The translations under genes were made by a program, and so were the position numbers. DNA of 64,000 nucleotides, from NCBI GenBank assembly GCA_012840245.1, contig DULR01000017.1, positions 46,612 to 110,611 on the forward strand. The letters run 5' to 3'. The DNA is from Clostridiaceae bacterium. GTDB lineage: Bacteria; Bacillota; Clostridia; DSM-8532. The notes below the pieces were generated by a model. That model was not told the DNA's origin, did no database searches, and saw nothing but the letters and a program-made list of their open reading frames with translations. This document shows positions 26,879 to 36,534 of this stretch, one piece after another. Position 1 is the stretch's first letter, and every line of letters begins with the position of its first letter.

Positions 26879-27849
26879 GCTTCCTTCCCGAAAAATTCCC
26901 TGTACCATGCAATGGTCTTTTTCAAGCCTTCTTCAATGGTGTAATACGGTGACCAGCCCAGAACCTCCCTTGCCTTTTTCGCCGACAAGTACTGGTGCCT
27001 TATCTCATTGCTTCCCTGATTAAGTATCACCGGTTCAAGATCGCTGTCCATAAGCTCAAGTATTTTGTTTACCAGCTCCAGGACGGTCAGCTGGATCTCA
27101 TTGCTGAAGTTGAATGCCTCGCCCTCCAGGCGCAGATCGTTCATCTTCTCTGCAAGCAAAAGGTAGGCCTTTACCGCATCCTCCACATAGAAATAGTCCC
27201 TGATAAAGCTTCCGTCTGACCGGATCACAGGAGCTTCTCCGTATATCACGCTTCGTATGGTCTGGGGAATGATCCTGTTGAAGTTAAGATCTCCTCCTCC
27301 GTAAAGGTTGCCGCAGCGTGTGATGCATACAGGAAGACCGTATGTTTTATGATACGCCTGGGCGATGAGATCGGTGCAGCTTTTGGAAACATCATATGGA
27401 TGGCTTCCTTTAAGAGGCATATCCTCGGTATATGGAAGCTGTGTCTGTTCACCGTATGCTTTATCGCTTGATGCCACTACTATCCGCCTGACAAGCGGAC
27501 TTCGTCTTGCTGCTTCAAGCATGTTGTATGTGCCCCGGATATTGGCCTCAAACGTACTTAAGGGGTTTCTGTTGGCTATCCCGACGATAGCCTGGGCCGC
27601 CACATGGAATACGGTGTCGATTTCGTATTCTCCCAAAGCACGCTCCAGCAACGGCTCATCCTCAAGAGAACCAATGACCGTGTTGATTTTTTTATACTCA
27701 TCACCGCTGTAGAGATAGGATTTGGGGATCACATCCCTTACAAGCCCCGTAACATTGGCTCCCTGTCTTATCAGCTCTTTTGCAAGGTAGCTTCCCAAAA
27801 ACCCTGTGCAGCCTGTAATAAAAACGTTTTTACCTTTCCAGAATTCCAT
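26875..27849 (-). CDS. rfbG: Probable CDP-glucose 4,6-dehydratase
   Basis: 324 aa from the ATG at 27849, chosen because [13 protein letters not shown] aligns with the usual start of the family. GGAAGG lies 13 bases upstream and an ATG at 27861 inside the preceding gene is an alternative. It is an extended short-chain dehydrogenase: NAD site [16 protein letters not shown], and catalytic Tyr-Lys in YDVSK. It would convert CDP-glucose to CDP-4-keto-6-deoxyglucose. The assignment leans on the adjacent cytidylyltransferase. Other NDP-sugar epimerases/dehydratases share these motifs. A gene for the next step (RfbH-type dehydrase) is not in the window. Confidence 0.75.
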   Translation of the reverse strand: MEFWKGKNVFITGCTGFLGSYLAKELIRQGANVTGLVRDVIPKSYLYSGDEYKKINTVIGSLEDEPLLERALGEYEIDTVFHVAAQAIVGIANRNPLSTFEANIRGTYNMLEAARRSPLVRRIVVASSDKAYGEQTQLPYTEDMPLKGSHPYDVSKSCTDLIAQAYHKTYGLPVCITRCGNLYGGGDLNFNRIIPQTIRSVIYGEAPVIRSDGSFIRDYFYVEDAVKAYLLLAEKMNDLRLEGEAFNFSNEIQLTVLELVNKILELMDSDLEPVILNQGSNEIRHQYLSAKKAREVLGWSPYYTIEEGLKKTIAWYREFFGKEA

Positions 27850-27854
27850 ATGTT

Positions 27855-28619
27855 TTACCATACCTTCCATAGATTTTGTTGTTCCCTGCATTGCATGTTG
27901 ATCCTCAGAATGTCGCTGTAGGTATCACAGGCGGTCCAAAAGCCCTCATGATGATAGACAGCCAGTTGCCCGTCACGGGCCAGGTTCTTCAATGGTTCCT
28001 GTTCCAGAATACAGTTGGTATCATCGGTTATATAATCAAAAATCGCCGGCTCAAAAACAAAGAAGCCTCCGTTGATGAGCCCTCCTGAGGTTTCCTTTTC
28101 CCTGAAGGATGTAGCGATGCCGTTTTCGACCGTCAATATCCCGTACTGTGTCTTCTTTCTAATCCCGGTCACGGTGGCTGTTCTCCCCATTTTTCTGTGG
28201 TACTCCAAAAGCTTGTTTATATCAACATTTGACAAGCCGTCGCCGTATGTAAGCATGAAGGTCTCATCGCCAATATACCTCCTTGCTCTTTTTATGCGGC
28301 TGCCTGTCATGGTATCGATTCCCGTATCCACAAAAGTTATTTTGAATGACTCATTGTCATCAAGGAGCTCAAGTTTTCCGCTTCCCGTATCAAGCATGAA
28401 ATCATGCTGTTTCCAGTTGTAATCAACAAAATACTCCTTGATTTTTTCGCCTTTATATCCCAATAAAAGAATAAAATCATTGAAGCCGAAATGCTTGTAA
28501 TTCATCATGATGTGCCAGAGCATCGGTTTGCCGCATACCAGAGCCAAAGGTTTGGGCATGTCCTCTGTCAGCTCATACATCCTTAGTCCCTTGCCTCCGC
28601 AAAGTATGACAACTTTCAT
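27855..28619 (-). CDS. rfbF: Glucose-1-phosphate cytidylyltransferase
   Basis: 254 aa, start preceded by GGAGGAAG. The nucleotidyltransferase signature [23 protein letters not shown] is at the N-terminus, then [37 protein letters not shown] and [14 protein letters not shown], all close to the RfbF family. It makes CDP-glucose from CTP and glucose 1-phosphate. First gene of the operon rfbF-rfbG-GT2-GT8-like, all four tightly spaced or overlapping, so they supply and transfer one surface sugar. Confidence 0.9.
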   Translation of the reverse strand: MKVVILCGGKGLRMYELTEDMPKPLALVCGKPMLWHIMMNYKHFGFNDFILLLGYKGEKIKEYFVDYNWKQHDFMLDTGSGKLELLDDNESFKITFVDTGIDTMTGSRIKRARRYIGDETFMLTYGDGLSNVDINKLLEYHRKMGRTATVTGIRKKTQYGILTVENGIATSFREKETSGGLINGGFFVFEPAIFDYITDDTNCILEQEPLKNLARDGQLAVYHHEGFWTACDTYSDILRINMQCREQQNLWKVW

Positions 28620-28826
28620 TCATCTTCCTCCATACCATGGTTGTACCTTTATTAATATCTTATGTGAGGGGTTGCCTCAGGGTGATAGAATGCGAAACAT
28701 CCTGTTTTTGAACGCTGAAATGAGGTAGAATACAACTATGCACCGTTAATGTCACTGACCATGTGTATTGCCGGAAAACGGCACAGCTGCGTTGCTTTAT
28801 TATAAAATCATTATGGAGGCGGTAGA

Positions 28827-29996
28827 ATGATAAATTTCGTTTTTAAAAATCCGACAAAAATTATCTTTGGAAAGGATACTGAGAATTCAGCAGGCAAGGA
28901 AACCAAGGTATACAGCGATAAAATCCTTCTTCATTACGGAGGCGGAAGCATAAAGAAATCCGGACTCTACGACAGAGTGAGAAAATCCCTCGATGAAGCC
29001 GGAATTGAAGTTTTTGAACTTGCAGGAGTCATGCCGAACCCACGTCTTTCGCTGGTTCAGGAGGGCATAAAGCTATGCAGGGACAAGGGGATAAACTTTA
29101 TCCTCGCTGTGGGAGGCGGAAGTGTTATCGACTCAGCAAAAGCCATCGCTGCAGGTGTACCCTACAAGGGAAACGTATGGGACTTTTTCTCGGGCAAGGC
29201 TTACCCTGCTGAAGCTTTACCGGTTGGTGTCGTTCTGACTATCCCCGCTGCAGGAAGTGAATCCAGCGACAGCGCTGTTATCACCAATGAAGACGGCTGG
29301 TATAAAAGAGGTCTGACCAACGAGTGTCTGTTCCCCGTTTTCGCAATCATGAACCCTGAACTTACCTTTACGCTGCCGGCTTATCAGACAGCCTGCGGCG
29401 CTGCTGACATAATGGCCCACATTATGGAGCGGTATTTCACAAACGTACGGGATGTCGATTTTACGGACCGGCTCTGCGAAGCCACCCTGAAAACCATGAT
29501 AAACAACGTGCCCCGTGCTCTCAATAATCCCACTGACTATGCTGCCCGGGCTGAGATCATGTGGGCGGGAACAGTAGCCCACAACAATCTTCTCAGTACG
29601 GGAAGGATAGGCGACTGGGCTTCTCATGGCATCGAGCACGAATTGAGCGCTATATATGATATTGCCCACGGCGCAGGCCTGGCTATAGTATTCCCTGCAT
29701 GGATGAAGTATGTTTACAGGCACGATATAAAGAGGTTCGCCCAATTTGCCCACAGGGTCTGGAATGTGGAGTATAATGCTTTCAATATTGAAGAGACTGC
29801 CCTCAAAGGCATCTCAGCTCTGGAATCATTCTTTGCGTCCATTGGGCTGCCTGTAAGACTGAGCCAGGCTAACATCGACGAGGCTCATTTGGAGGAAATG
29901 GCCGATAAATGCACAGGATCAGGCTCCTGGTCGATCGGCAATTTCGTGAAGCTGAACCGCGATGATGTCCTCAATATCTACAAGCTGGCATTGTAA
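28827..29996 (+). CDS. Iron-containing alcohol dehydrogenase (BDH/YqhD-like)
   Basis: 389 aa, TGGAGG 8 nt before ATG. GGGSVIDSAKAIA is the NAD(P)-binding loop of group III dehydrogenases. The metal ligands are visible as Asp and His in ADIMAHIMERYF and two His in GIEHELSAIYDIAHGAGLA. It has the length and pattern of NAD(P)H-dependent butanol/aldehyde reductases, which reduce short aldehydes to alcohols in fermentation. The gene is monocistronic and followed by a REP-like element at 29999-30032. The substrate range cannot be read from the sequence. Confidence 0.9.
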   Translation: MINFVFKNPTKIIFGKDTENSAGKETKVYSDKILLHYGGGSIKKSGLYDRVRKSLDEAGIEVFELAGVMPNPRLSLVQEGIKLCRDKGINFILAVGGGSVIDSAKAIAAGVPYKGNVWDFFSGKAYPAEALPVGVVLTIPAAGSESSDSAVITNEDGWYKRGLTNECLFPVFAIMNPELTFTLPAYQTACGAADIMAHIMERYFTNVRDVDFTDRLCEATLKTMINNVPRALNNPTDYAARAEIMWAGTVAHNNLLSTGRIGDWASHGIEHELSAIYDIAHGAGLAIVFPAWMKYVYRHDIKRFAQFAHRVWNVEYNAFNIEETALKGISALESFFASIGLPVRLSQANIDEAHLEEMADKCTGSGSWSIGNFVKLNRDDVLNIYKLAL

Positions 29997-29998
29997 TA

Positions 29999-30032
29999 TG
30001 AGTTTTGGGGACGGAGGCTTTTACTCATTTTC
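29999..30032. repeat. REP-like element, left of the SOD gene
   Basis: GAGTTTTGGGGACGGAGGCT followed by TTTACTCATTTT. A near-identical inverted copy lies at 30751-30784, so the SOD gene is bracketed. Confidence 0.75.
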
Positions 30033-30078
30033 CCGTTCCGTCGGGAAATCGAGAAAAATCTTCGTCCTCTTGTTTATA

Positions 30079-30588
30079 TTAAATTCGTTTTATCAACCCG
30101 CAGGCCAGCCTTTTTCCCGCGTTTCCTGCAGGCTGAGACCTGTAATCATCAGGGTTCTGATGTATTATAATCGTCCTTCCCACAACCTGTCCCGGCGTGA
30201 ATCTGTCAGTGAAAAAGGCCATAAAAGCATACCCGTTATTGCCTAACAATACCGGCATATCCCCTGCGTGAAGCGGATGAGGCATATTTTGGGGGTTGTA
30301 ATGTCCCATGGCCGCCTGGAAAGGATCGGCGGGATTTCCCTGCTCACAGGTATCGCCTTCATGTATATGAAATCCAAAAGGATTTATCGGGGCTGTGTTC
30401 GCGGTTGGAGGAACAGTCTTTGGCAGATTGTATATTTCAGCCACGACCAAAGTACCGTTATGGGCAGAATAGAAGTCTACCGTTCCGGCTATGTCCGGAG
30501 CAAGGCTGCCTCCCGCGATATTTGCCCTGGCATATGGCTTTCCGGTAAGAATCATTCTGGAAAAGTAATTGACATTTTTTACTCTCAT
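30079..30588 (-). CDS. sodC: Cu/Zn superoxide dismutase family protein
   Basis: 169 aa from the ATG at 30588; a GTG at 30597 is the other possible start and neither has a clear ribosome site. The copper ligands (FHIHEG and IIIHQNPDD), the bridging and zinc ligands (GHYNP...HPLHAGDMP) and two Cys (DTCEQG, LACGLI) for the structural disulfide are all present, so it should bind both metals, unlike some Bacillus homologues. No signal peptide is seen, unusual because most bacterial SodC proteins are exported. A cytoplasmic, spore-coat or non-classically exported location is possible. The gene is flanked by inverted REP-like elements. Confidence 0.85.
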   Translation of the reverse strand: MRVKNVNYFSRMILTGKPYARANIAGGSLAPDIAGTVDFYSAHNGTLVVAEIYNLPKTVPPTANTAPINPFGFHIHEGDTCEQGNPADPFQAAMGHYNPQNMPHPLHAGDMPVLLGNNGYAFMAFFTDRFTPGQVVGRTIIIHQNPDDYRSQPAGNAGKRLACGLIKRI

Positions 30589-30750
30589 AAAAACCACTGA
30601 AAACGCTGATGCTGTTACATAATATGCATGACCGATGCCAAATGTCAGGATAAGCTGTATATCATTTGATTGATGCGAATGAGTCTAGGGGACAAATGAA
30701 TCAAGATCCTTGGTTCATTCGACTTTGACTTATTCTGTTTGGTGGGTGCA

Positions 30751-30784
30751 AAAATGAGTCAAAGTCTCCGTCCCCAAAACTCAC
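30751..30784. repeat. REP-like element, right of the SOD gene
   Basis: AAAATGAGTCAAAGTCTCCG then TCCCCAAAACTCAC, the reverse complement of the element at 29999 apart from about three changes. Confidence 0.75.
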
Positions 30785-30799
30785 GCATGACAATTAAGC

Positions 30800-30840
30800 A
30801 AAAGTCAGGCAAAGCAGGGAGCTTGATTTGCCTGACTTTT
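30800..30840. terminator. Bidirectional terminator
   Basis: AAAAGTCAGGCAAA and TTTGCCTGACTTTT form a perfect 14-bp stem with a 13-nt loop. The A/T ends give a short T run on either strand. Confidence 0.65.
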
Positions 30841-30878
30841 ACTCGATATCATACAGGAGGGACAGCCTTGGGGAGGGA

Positions 30879-30919
30879 AACAGGAGTTCTGCTGCATTGG
30901 CTGAAGCAAAACTCCTGTT
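30879..30919 (-). terminator. Probable terminator of the chitinase gene
   Basis: Leftward AACAGGAGTT and AACTCCTGTT form a 10-bp stem with a long loop, 30 bp after the chitinase stop. The T run is poor, and the stem at 30800 may serve as backup. Confidence 0.5.
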
Positions 30920-30948
30920 CTTGTCCCACTTCTGCTATCAACTTAAGT

Positions 30949-32835
30949 CTATTTGCATACACCTTCATATAATGTGCGAGTGATCGGGAAGTTTTCAGCT
31001 TTTACATCGGTTGCTGTTTCCCAGAAAATAAGTCCGCCAAGATCATGCTCAAGGACATAATCAACCTTGGCCTGTGCGGAACGCTCGTCTTCGTAGGTCA
31101 GGAAAACCTTGTCCTTTGTATCGTACAGATACGGAGCTTCTGCTTCCTTATCATAGAAGGGCAGATAGCGATTGCCATCCTTCAGCATCTCTTTGATAGT
31201 TGCAAGCCTGAAGTTCGCACCGGGATAAAGGCCATACCATTTGCCCACTACCTCAGGCATATCGGTTGCCTTATGCTTTCCTTCGGACCATCCTTCGGTC
31301 ACTTCATATTTTCCGAATCCCGAGTTGCCGTCGCCGCGATAATAACGGGAATTGACGTCAGCATCGGGATGACCTGTATCTGGCGCAGGGTTTCTGTTTC
31401 CTGCAGGCTGCCCTAACAGCTTGCCGCCAGGCCCCGGCACAACATTGGCCCAGCCGCGCGAATAGGTTGCAACACCCACATTTAGCTGCTCAGGTCTGAA
31501 GTGCTTTAGATAACCGGTGATGGCCTTATCGACAGAGAACGGAGCATATTCGTTTGAATACACTGCTGCGTGATGTCCGGTCGTATCGTTGTATGCGCCG
31601 GTCATGTCATATGTCATAACGTTGACAAAGTCAACATACTTAGCTACTTCATCAAGCTCCTGCTTTGCGGCTGTACCTTCATAGTCGGCTGATTCACATA
31701 TGGTGAGCAGTTTGTCCTGGTATCCTGCTTTGTCCATAGCTTCGCGCAGTTCCTTCAACAGTGCAGTGAAGTTCTCTTTGTCCACCGATACATCATGGCC
31801 GCCGATGCCCGATCCGAAATCAACGGGATCATCCAGTCCTTCAGTCACAGGATCACGATATACGCCAGGATATTCCCAGTCAAGGTCAATACCGGCCAGC
31901 CACGGACATTTTTCCAGCATTTCTATGCAGCTGTTGATGAATATTTCCCTGGTCCCGGCCTTCAATGCCATCTCCGAGAACATCTGTCCGCGGGTCCAGC
32001 CGCCTACTGAAATCATGATCTTAACGTTAGGATATATGCGGCTCATTCTCTCATAAACCTTGAATATCCCTCCGTCTCCGCAACCTGCATTCATCCATAT
32101 ATCAGCCCAGGAATCGGTAAAGGCCAATGAATACTTGGGAGCGGGTGCCCATCCAAAGGTCTCATCGGAAGGAGTACCGTCAGAAACGGTTAAAAATCCG
32201 TGATTCAAGTGTGTGAGCATATTCCAGGGTATTTCAGCCGGCAAGAGAGCGCCATAAGCCTGCCAGTTGCCATAATATCCGACGACCATCTTCTTCGGCA
32301 TAGCTTTTGGTGCCTGCAAATGAGAATATATTTCAAACATTACATGTGCGACCTGATAGCGGGTCACCGGTGCTGCAAAATCTGCAATAAGAGGAGCGAT
32401 TGCTTTTGGATCGGGGCGGAATGTATTGTCTGCCTTGACCGTCTCTTCCACGAATACGAACAGATCTTCGCTGGTTATTAATTCGTCAGGCATGAATCTG
32501 CCGTTTTCAGCCTTCAGATATCCGGCATCAACAGCAAGCTTCGCGTAGTTCGCATACCATATGTCATCATCAACATCGGAAAAAGATATGTCTGGTTTGC
32601 CGGTCAGTCCATAGGTCCTGGCTATAAAAATAGCAAAATTGGCTCTGGATACCGTACCTTCGCCATTGAACCTGCCTTCGTGACCGACAACCACACCGGC
32701 CTTCTGCAGGGCAGTTACATACGGATAATCATCGGTAACATCGGAAAACCCTGAAGTTGTCGCTGATGTGAGCAAACCGGCTGTCATACTGATTATGAGA
32801 AACAAAGTGAGCAGGAACGCAAGAATTTTTTTCAT
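30949..32835 (-). CDS. S-layer-anchored GH18 chitinase
   Basis: 628 aa. Signal peptide 1-25, then two or three SLH motifs in about 29-175 (FSDVTDDYPYVTALQKAGVV, FSDVDDDIWYANYAKLAVDAGYL), which bind secondary cell-wall polymer. The GH18 barrel starts at about 184 (MVVGYYGNWQAYG), with SVGG in strand 3 and the catalytic D-x-x-D-x-D-x-E signature in GIDLDWEYPG, then MTYDMTGAY and the closing Trp in GLIFWETATD. It should hydrolyse chitin at the cell surface. The gene is monocistronic. Its ligand proteins and any importer of chitin fragments cannot be identified, although the two CUT1 systems in this window are candidates. Confidence 0.93.
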   Translation of the reverse strand: MKKILAFLLTLFLIISMTAGLLTSATTSGFSDVTDDYPYVTALQKAGVVVGHEGRFNGEGTVSRANFAIFIARTYGLTGKPDISFSDVDDDIWYANYAKLAVDAGYLKAENGRFMPDELITSEDLFVFVEETVKADNTFRPDPKAIAPLIADFAAPVTRYQVAHVMFEIYSHLQAPKAMPKKMVVGYYGNWQAYGALLPAEIPWNMLTHLNHGFLTVSDGTPSDETFGWAPAPKYSLAFTDSWADIWMNAGCGDGGIFKVYERMSRIYPNVKIMISVGGWTRGQMFSEMALKAGTREIFINSCIEMLEKCPWLAGIDLDWEYPGVYRDPVTEGLDDPVDFGSGIGGHDVSVDKENFTALLKELREAMDKAGYQDKLLTICESADYEGTAAKQELDEVAKYVDFVNVMTYDMTGAYNDTTGHHAAVYSNEYAPFSVDKAITGYLKHFRPEQLNVGVATYSRGWANVVPGPGGKLLGQPAGNRNPAPDTGHPDADVNSRYYRGDGNSGFGKYEVTEGWSEGKHKATDMPEVVGKWYGLYPGANFRLATIKEMLKDGNRYLPFYDKEAEAPYLYDTKDKVFLTYEDERSAQAKVDYVLEHDLGGLIFWETATDVKAENFPITRTLYEGVCK

Positions 32836-33124
32836 GCCTTATACCACCTTTCATAATCGGATATTGACTTTTAACCGCTTCGTCTCGATTATATCATTGC
32901 CCTGTACAAAAAAAGATGGCTACACTTGCTCATATTTGTACAAAATTGCTTAAAATATATATGTATTATGAGATCGCCAAAATTTCCGATATTTCTGTAA
33001 AATCTATCATCAGGCCCTTGCAGAGAAGACTTGTCATCATCAATAATTAATATGACGGCGCTTTTGATATCATCAGACCGTTCTAATATAAAATGGAAGC
33101 TTAAAAAGTGAGGAATCATTTATA

Positions 33125-33586
33125 ATGGCTCGGGAAATCGAACGTAAGTTTTTGGTCATAAATGATGAATACAAGAAAGGTTCGACGGGAGTATTGTACA
33201 AACAAGGCTATTTAAGCCGGAATTCCGATTGCACGATACGTGTGAGAACGGCGGGCGATAAAGCGTGGCTGACCATAAAAGGCAAATCACTTGGTGCAAC
33301 CCGCTCCGAATTCGAATATCCCATTCCATATGACGATGCTTTGGCATTATTCAGCCTGTGCAAAGGCGGTCTTATAGAAAAAATCAGATATAAGGTGATC
33401 TACGACGGCATGTTATGGGAAGTTGATGAGTTCCTGGGAAATAATCAGGGTCTGGTCATAGCCGAAATAGAGCTCGAATACGAAGATCAGTCCTTCAAAC
33501 TGCCCTCCTGGGCAGACAGGGAGGTTACAGGCGACCCAAGATTCTATAATTCAAATCTCATTGATAATCCATTTCGTGAATCATAG
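33125..33586 (+). CDS. CYTH-domain (triphosphate tunnel) protein
   Basis: 153 aa. The N-terminal E-x-E-x-K signature is EIERK (4-8), followed by the Arg/Lys-lined strands IRVRTAG, AWLTIKGK and IRYKVIYDG, and WEVDEF and IAEIELE supply the acidic metal site. Length matches single-domain bacterial CYTH proteins such as inorganic triphosphatases. The physiological substrate of these is mostly unknown (inorganic triphosphate, thiamine triphosphate or cAMP synthesis in others). It stands alone, 130 bp before the DUF3298 gene on the same strand. Confidence 0.88.
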   Translation: MAREIERKFLVINDEYKKGSTGVLYKQGYLSRNSDCTIRVRTAGDKAWLTIKGKSLGATRSEFEYPIPYDDALALFSLCKGGLIEKIRYKVIYDGMLWEVDEFLGNNQGLVIAEIELEYEDQSFKLPSWADREVTGDPRFYNSNLIDNPFRES

Positions 33587-33715
33587 AACCCTACCCCACC
33601 AGAAAATCACAGATTCACTGTGGGGTCCCGGGAACCTTGGTATTTCATTTTAAAATCCGGGCCGGACGGGCACAAAATACGCCTTTCACCAATAAAATGG
33701 TGTGAGGTGGTATGA

Positions 33716-34390
33716 ATGAAGTGCGATTTTATCAAATCCCGGAAGATCGAAGATCAGTTGTCCTATAATAAGGTATTGATGGTCAGTGTAAAAATCAATT
33801 ACCCGTATCTGGATCATGGCTATAGCGGAAACACGATGCGTTTCAATGCCCATTACAGGCAGAAAGCACACAATAATTACCGATATGCATCAACCAGGCT
33901 GTATCAGGCTGCTTTAAGACATTACAGGGTATCGAAATCACAAGGCTTTCCATTCCACAGTTATGAGCTTGTCGAGACTTTTGAATCCACTTACTGCAGA
34001 AAACCCATGATAAGCCTTTTTTACGATATATATGAGTTTACGGGAGGAGCCCATGGCAACACCATCAGAAAGGGAAACACCTGGGACATGGAAAAAGGCA
34101 CCATCATTTCGTTGAGCTCACTGTTTGTAAGAAATTATGATTTTACCAGTGTATTGTTAGAATATATCGAGTCCGAGGCAAAACGAAGACAAATGGCAGG
34201 TATGGCCCACTATTTCGAAAACCTTGAAGAGAACCTCAAGAAATATTTCGACCCCGCTAATTTTTACCTGACAACTGAAGGGTTGGCAGTATTCTATCCA
34301 TTATACACGATAGCTCCTTATTCCGAAGGGATACAGGTGTTTATAATCCCGTACTTCTTATTTGGCGATAAGCTGAAATATAAGTTGTAA
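33716..34390 (+). CDS. DUF3298/DUF4163-type protein without membrane anchor
   Basis: 224 aa, GAGGTGG upstream of ATG. Pattern: an N-terminal DUF4163-like beta region (KVLMVSVKINYPYL), FYDIYEFTGGAHGNT, which is the DUF3298 hallmark, and a C-terminal strand set (GLAVFYPLYTIAPYSEGIQVFIIPYFLF). In Bacillus RsiV this domain pair is the extracytoplasmic lysozyme-sensing part of an anti-sigma factor. Here no signal peptide or membrane segment is seen, so the protein is cytoplasmic by sequence, or its export signal is missing. Function unknown. Confidence 0.75.
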   Translation: MKCDFIKSRKIEDQLSYNKVLMVSVKINYPYLDHGYSGNTMRFNAHYRQKAHNNYRYASTRLYQAALRHYRVSKSQGFPFHSYELVETFESTYCRKPMISLFYDIYEFTGGAHGNTIRKGNTWDMEKGTIISLSSLFVRNYDFTSVLLEYIESEAKRRQMAGMAHYFENLEENLKKYFDPANFYLTTEGLAVFYPLYTIAPYSEGIQVFIIPYFLFGDKLKYKL

Positions 34391-34627
34391 AATAGTTTCT
34401 GAAGCATCTTTATAAGTTGGACGTCATATGCTCTTTTATGTCATTCGGAATAAAGTGAAGTGAAGAATCTGACTCTGTCATCCTGAGCGTAGTGAAGGGT
34501 CTTAAGATTCTTCGCTTCGCTCAGAATGACATATTGATTACAGGTGCACGTGCTCCTTGTGAGATCACTTGGTTGAACAGTATTCCGTAGCCCCAGCACT
34601 AAGGATAGTCTACTACTTCTTCTTCCT
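34391..34627. repeat. Fold-back repeat element between convergent genes
   Basis: No gene. A copy of the tcattcggaat...gaagaatct...cctgagcg...gattcttcgcttcgctcagaatgac hairpin lies at 34438-34530. AGCACTAAGGATAGTCTAC near 34594 matches the variant at 3362 that also follows a hairpin copy. Confidence 0.65.
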
Positions 34628-35437
34628 CTATTTAAGCAAAAGCAAACTTAATCCCATGACGATCATTCCGCCGATCAAACCGAAAATGGCCAGGTGATGC
34701 TCTCCATATTCCCTTGCCGAAGGCAAAAGCTCGTCCAGTGATATAAACACCATGATACCGGCTATCGATGCATATATGATTCCGAACAGGGCATCGTTCA
34801 AAAACGGAGCGAGAACAAGATATGCAATGATAGCTCCGACGGGCTCGGCAAGTCCTGATATAAGAGAGGACAAAAACGCTTTCTTTTTATTTCCCGTGGC
34901 GCAATAAATGGGCAATGCAACAGAGATCCCTTCCGGAATATTATGAATTGCAACAGCCACTGCTATGGCAAATCCCAGGGAAAAGTCACTCATACCCGAA
35001 ACAAATGTGGCTAGACCCTCGGGGAAATTGTGTATAGTTATTGCAAGTGCAGCCAGTTTGCCTGTCTTTATTAGCTTCTGCGAATCATGTCCCAATCCGC
35101 ATACATCCAGCCGTTCAATGCTTTGGGGCTCGTGGGGATTATCTTTTTCGGGAACAAGTTTGTCAATTATGGCTATCAGGAAGATTCCTGCAAAGAATGC
35201 TATAAAGGTTATCCAGTCGCCTTTTTTTGCGTCAAAGGCTTGTCCCAGATATTTCGAAGCCTCGGGAAGGATCTCCACAAAAGAAACATAGATCATTACT
35301 CCGGCCGAAAAGCCCAGAGCAACAGAGAGTATCTTGGTGTTTATTTTCCGGAAGATCAATAAAAACAATCCGCCTATCCCTGTTGAAAGACCTGCAAACA
35401 ATGACAGACCTATTGCCGTCAAAACGTCGTACTTCAT
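34628..35437 (-). CDS. ZIP family metal transporter (ZupT-like)
   Basis: 269 aa with about eight membrane helices. The metal-binding motifs HNFPEGLATFVSG and HNIPEGISVALPIY are in helices 4 and 5. FAGLSTGIGGL and the C-terminal GGMIVMGLSLLLL agree with the ZupT/GufA branch, which imports zinc and other divalent cations. It lies 15 bp after prfA and is the third gene of a PHP-prfA-ZIP operon. A repeat element separates it from the convergent DUF3298 gene. Confidence 0.9.
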   Translation of the reverse strand: MKYDVLTAIGLSLFAGLSTGIGGLFLLIFRKINTKILSVALGFSAGVMIYVSFVEILPEASKYLGQAFDAKKGDWITFIAFFAGIFLIAIIDKLVPEKDNPHEPQSIERLDVCGLGHDSQKLIKTGKLAALAITIHNFPEGLATFVSGMSDFSLGFAIAVAVAIHNIPEGISVALPIYCATGNKKKAFLSSLISGLAEPVGAIIAYLVLAPFLNDALFGIIYASIAGIMVFISLDELLPSAREYGEHHLAIFGLIGGMIVMGLSLLLLK

Positions 35438-35452
35438 TTCGATCCCCCATTT

Positions 35453-36529
35453 TTATTCATCTTCGCCGCTGCTCAGCTTGCCTGCCTGGTCCGTGGTAAT
35501 TAGCGCGTCAATCAGTTCATCCATCTCTCCGTTGATGAACTGATCTATCTGATAAAGTGTAAATCCAATACGATGGTCTGTGACTCTCCTCTGAGGGAAG
35601 TTGTATGTTCGGATCCTTTCGCTCCTGTCTCCGGTTCCTACCTGGCTCTTCCGGTTCTCTGCCAGTTCGGATTCATGTTTCCTTCTTTCTATGTCATAAA
35701 GCCTTGCTTTGAGAACTCTCATGGCTTTTTCCCTGTTTTTGTGCTGTGAACGCTGATCCTGACAGGTAACGACGATGCCCGTAGGGATATGGGTGATTCG
35801 TATGGCCGAGGAGGTCTTGTTGACGTGCTGTCCTCCGGCTCCTGATGCTCTGTAGGTATCAACTTCTATATCATTGGGATTGATTTCGATATCTCCGATG
35901 TCCTCGGCCTCGGGCAGTACCGCGACCGTCGCAGTGGAAGTATGTATCCTTCCGCTCGATTCGGTTGTCGGAACGCGCTGCACACGGTGAACGCCGCTTT
36001 CGAATTTCAGACGGCTGTATGCTCCCCTGCCTTCTATTTCAAAGATGATTTCCTTAAATCCGCCTATTTCAGTAGGGTTTGAGTCAATGACACTGACAGT
36101 CCAGCCCTTGCTTTCCGCATAGTGGGTATACATACGGTAAAGAACGGCGGCAAAAAGGGCCGCTTCGTCACCCCCTGCGCCTGCACGTATTTCGATGATA
36201 ACATCCTTATCGTCATTGGGATCTTTGGGCATCAAAAGGATCTTAAGCTCCTTTTCTGTACGCTCGATCCCTTCCTCAGCCTCGGCGATCTCGGCCTCTA
36301 TCATCTCCTCGAGCTCTTTATCGGGATTTTCCCGGAGCATTGACCGCGAATCCTCCAAAGATTTGACATAGGACTTATATTCACGAAATTTCTCTACGAT
36401 CTCCGACAGTTCGGCATGTTCCTTCATCAGTTTCATGTATTGCTCCTGATTATTGATTATACCGGGATCGGTCAGTCTCATATTCAGTTCTTCAAAACGA
36501 TTCTCAATCGCCTGCAACTTCTCAAACAT
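35453..36529 (-). CDS. prfA: Peptide chain release factor 1
   Basis: 358 aa, full length. AAGGAGAAG lies upstream of the ATG. GGQ (232-234) in [14 protein letters not shown] is the peptidyl-hydrolysis motif. The stop-codon recognition tripeptide in [11 protein letters not shown] reads P-T-T (187-189), of the P-x-T class that marks RF1 (UAA/UAG). The N-terminal helical domain and the C-terminal RRVTDHRIG are normal. It lies 5 bp after the PHP gene. A methyltransferase gene (prmC), often beside prfA, is not present. Confidence 0.96.
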   Translation of the reverse strand: MFEKLQAIENRFEELNMRLTDPGIINNQEQYMKLMKEHAELSEIVEKFREYKSYVKSLEDSRSMLRENPDKELEEMIEAEIAEAEEGIERTEKELKILLMPKDPNDDKDVIIEIRAGAGGDEAALFAAVLYRMYTHYAESKGWTVSVIDSNPTEIGGFKEIIFEIEGRGAYSRLKFESGVHRVQRVPTTESSGRIHTSTATVAVLPEAEDIGDIEINPNDIEVDTYRASGAGGQHVNKTSSAIRITHIPTGIVVTCQDQRSQHKNREKAMRVLKARLYDIERRKHESELAENRKSQVGTGDRSERIRTYNFPQRRVTDHRIGFTLYQIDQFINGEMDELIDALITTDQAGKLSSGEDE

Positions 36530-36534
36530 GAACT

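Larger units (their letters stand above)
30598..30948. other. Repeat-rich intergenic region
   Basis: No gene. From left: a hairpin-like segment (about 30677-30733) with GAATGAGTC...GGGGACAAATGAATC and its partial inverse GTTCATTCGACTTTGACTTATTC, a REP-like element at 30751-30784, a strong stem at 30800-30840 and another at 30879-30919. Confidence 0.6.

Noticed and set aside
33593..33626. ACCCCAC/GTGGGGT hairpin after the CYTH gene as a terminator
   Set aside because: It has a 20-nt loop and no T run. Termination there is unsupported.
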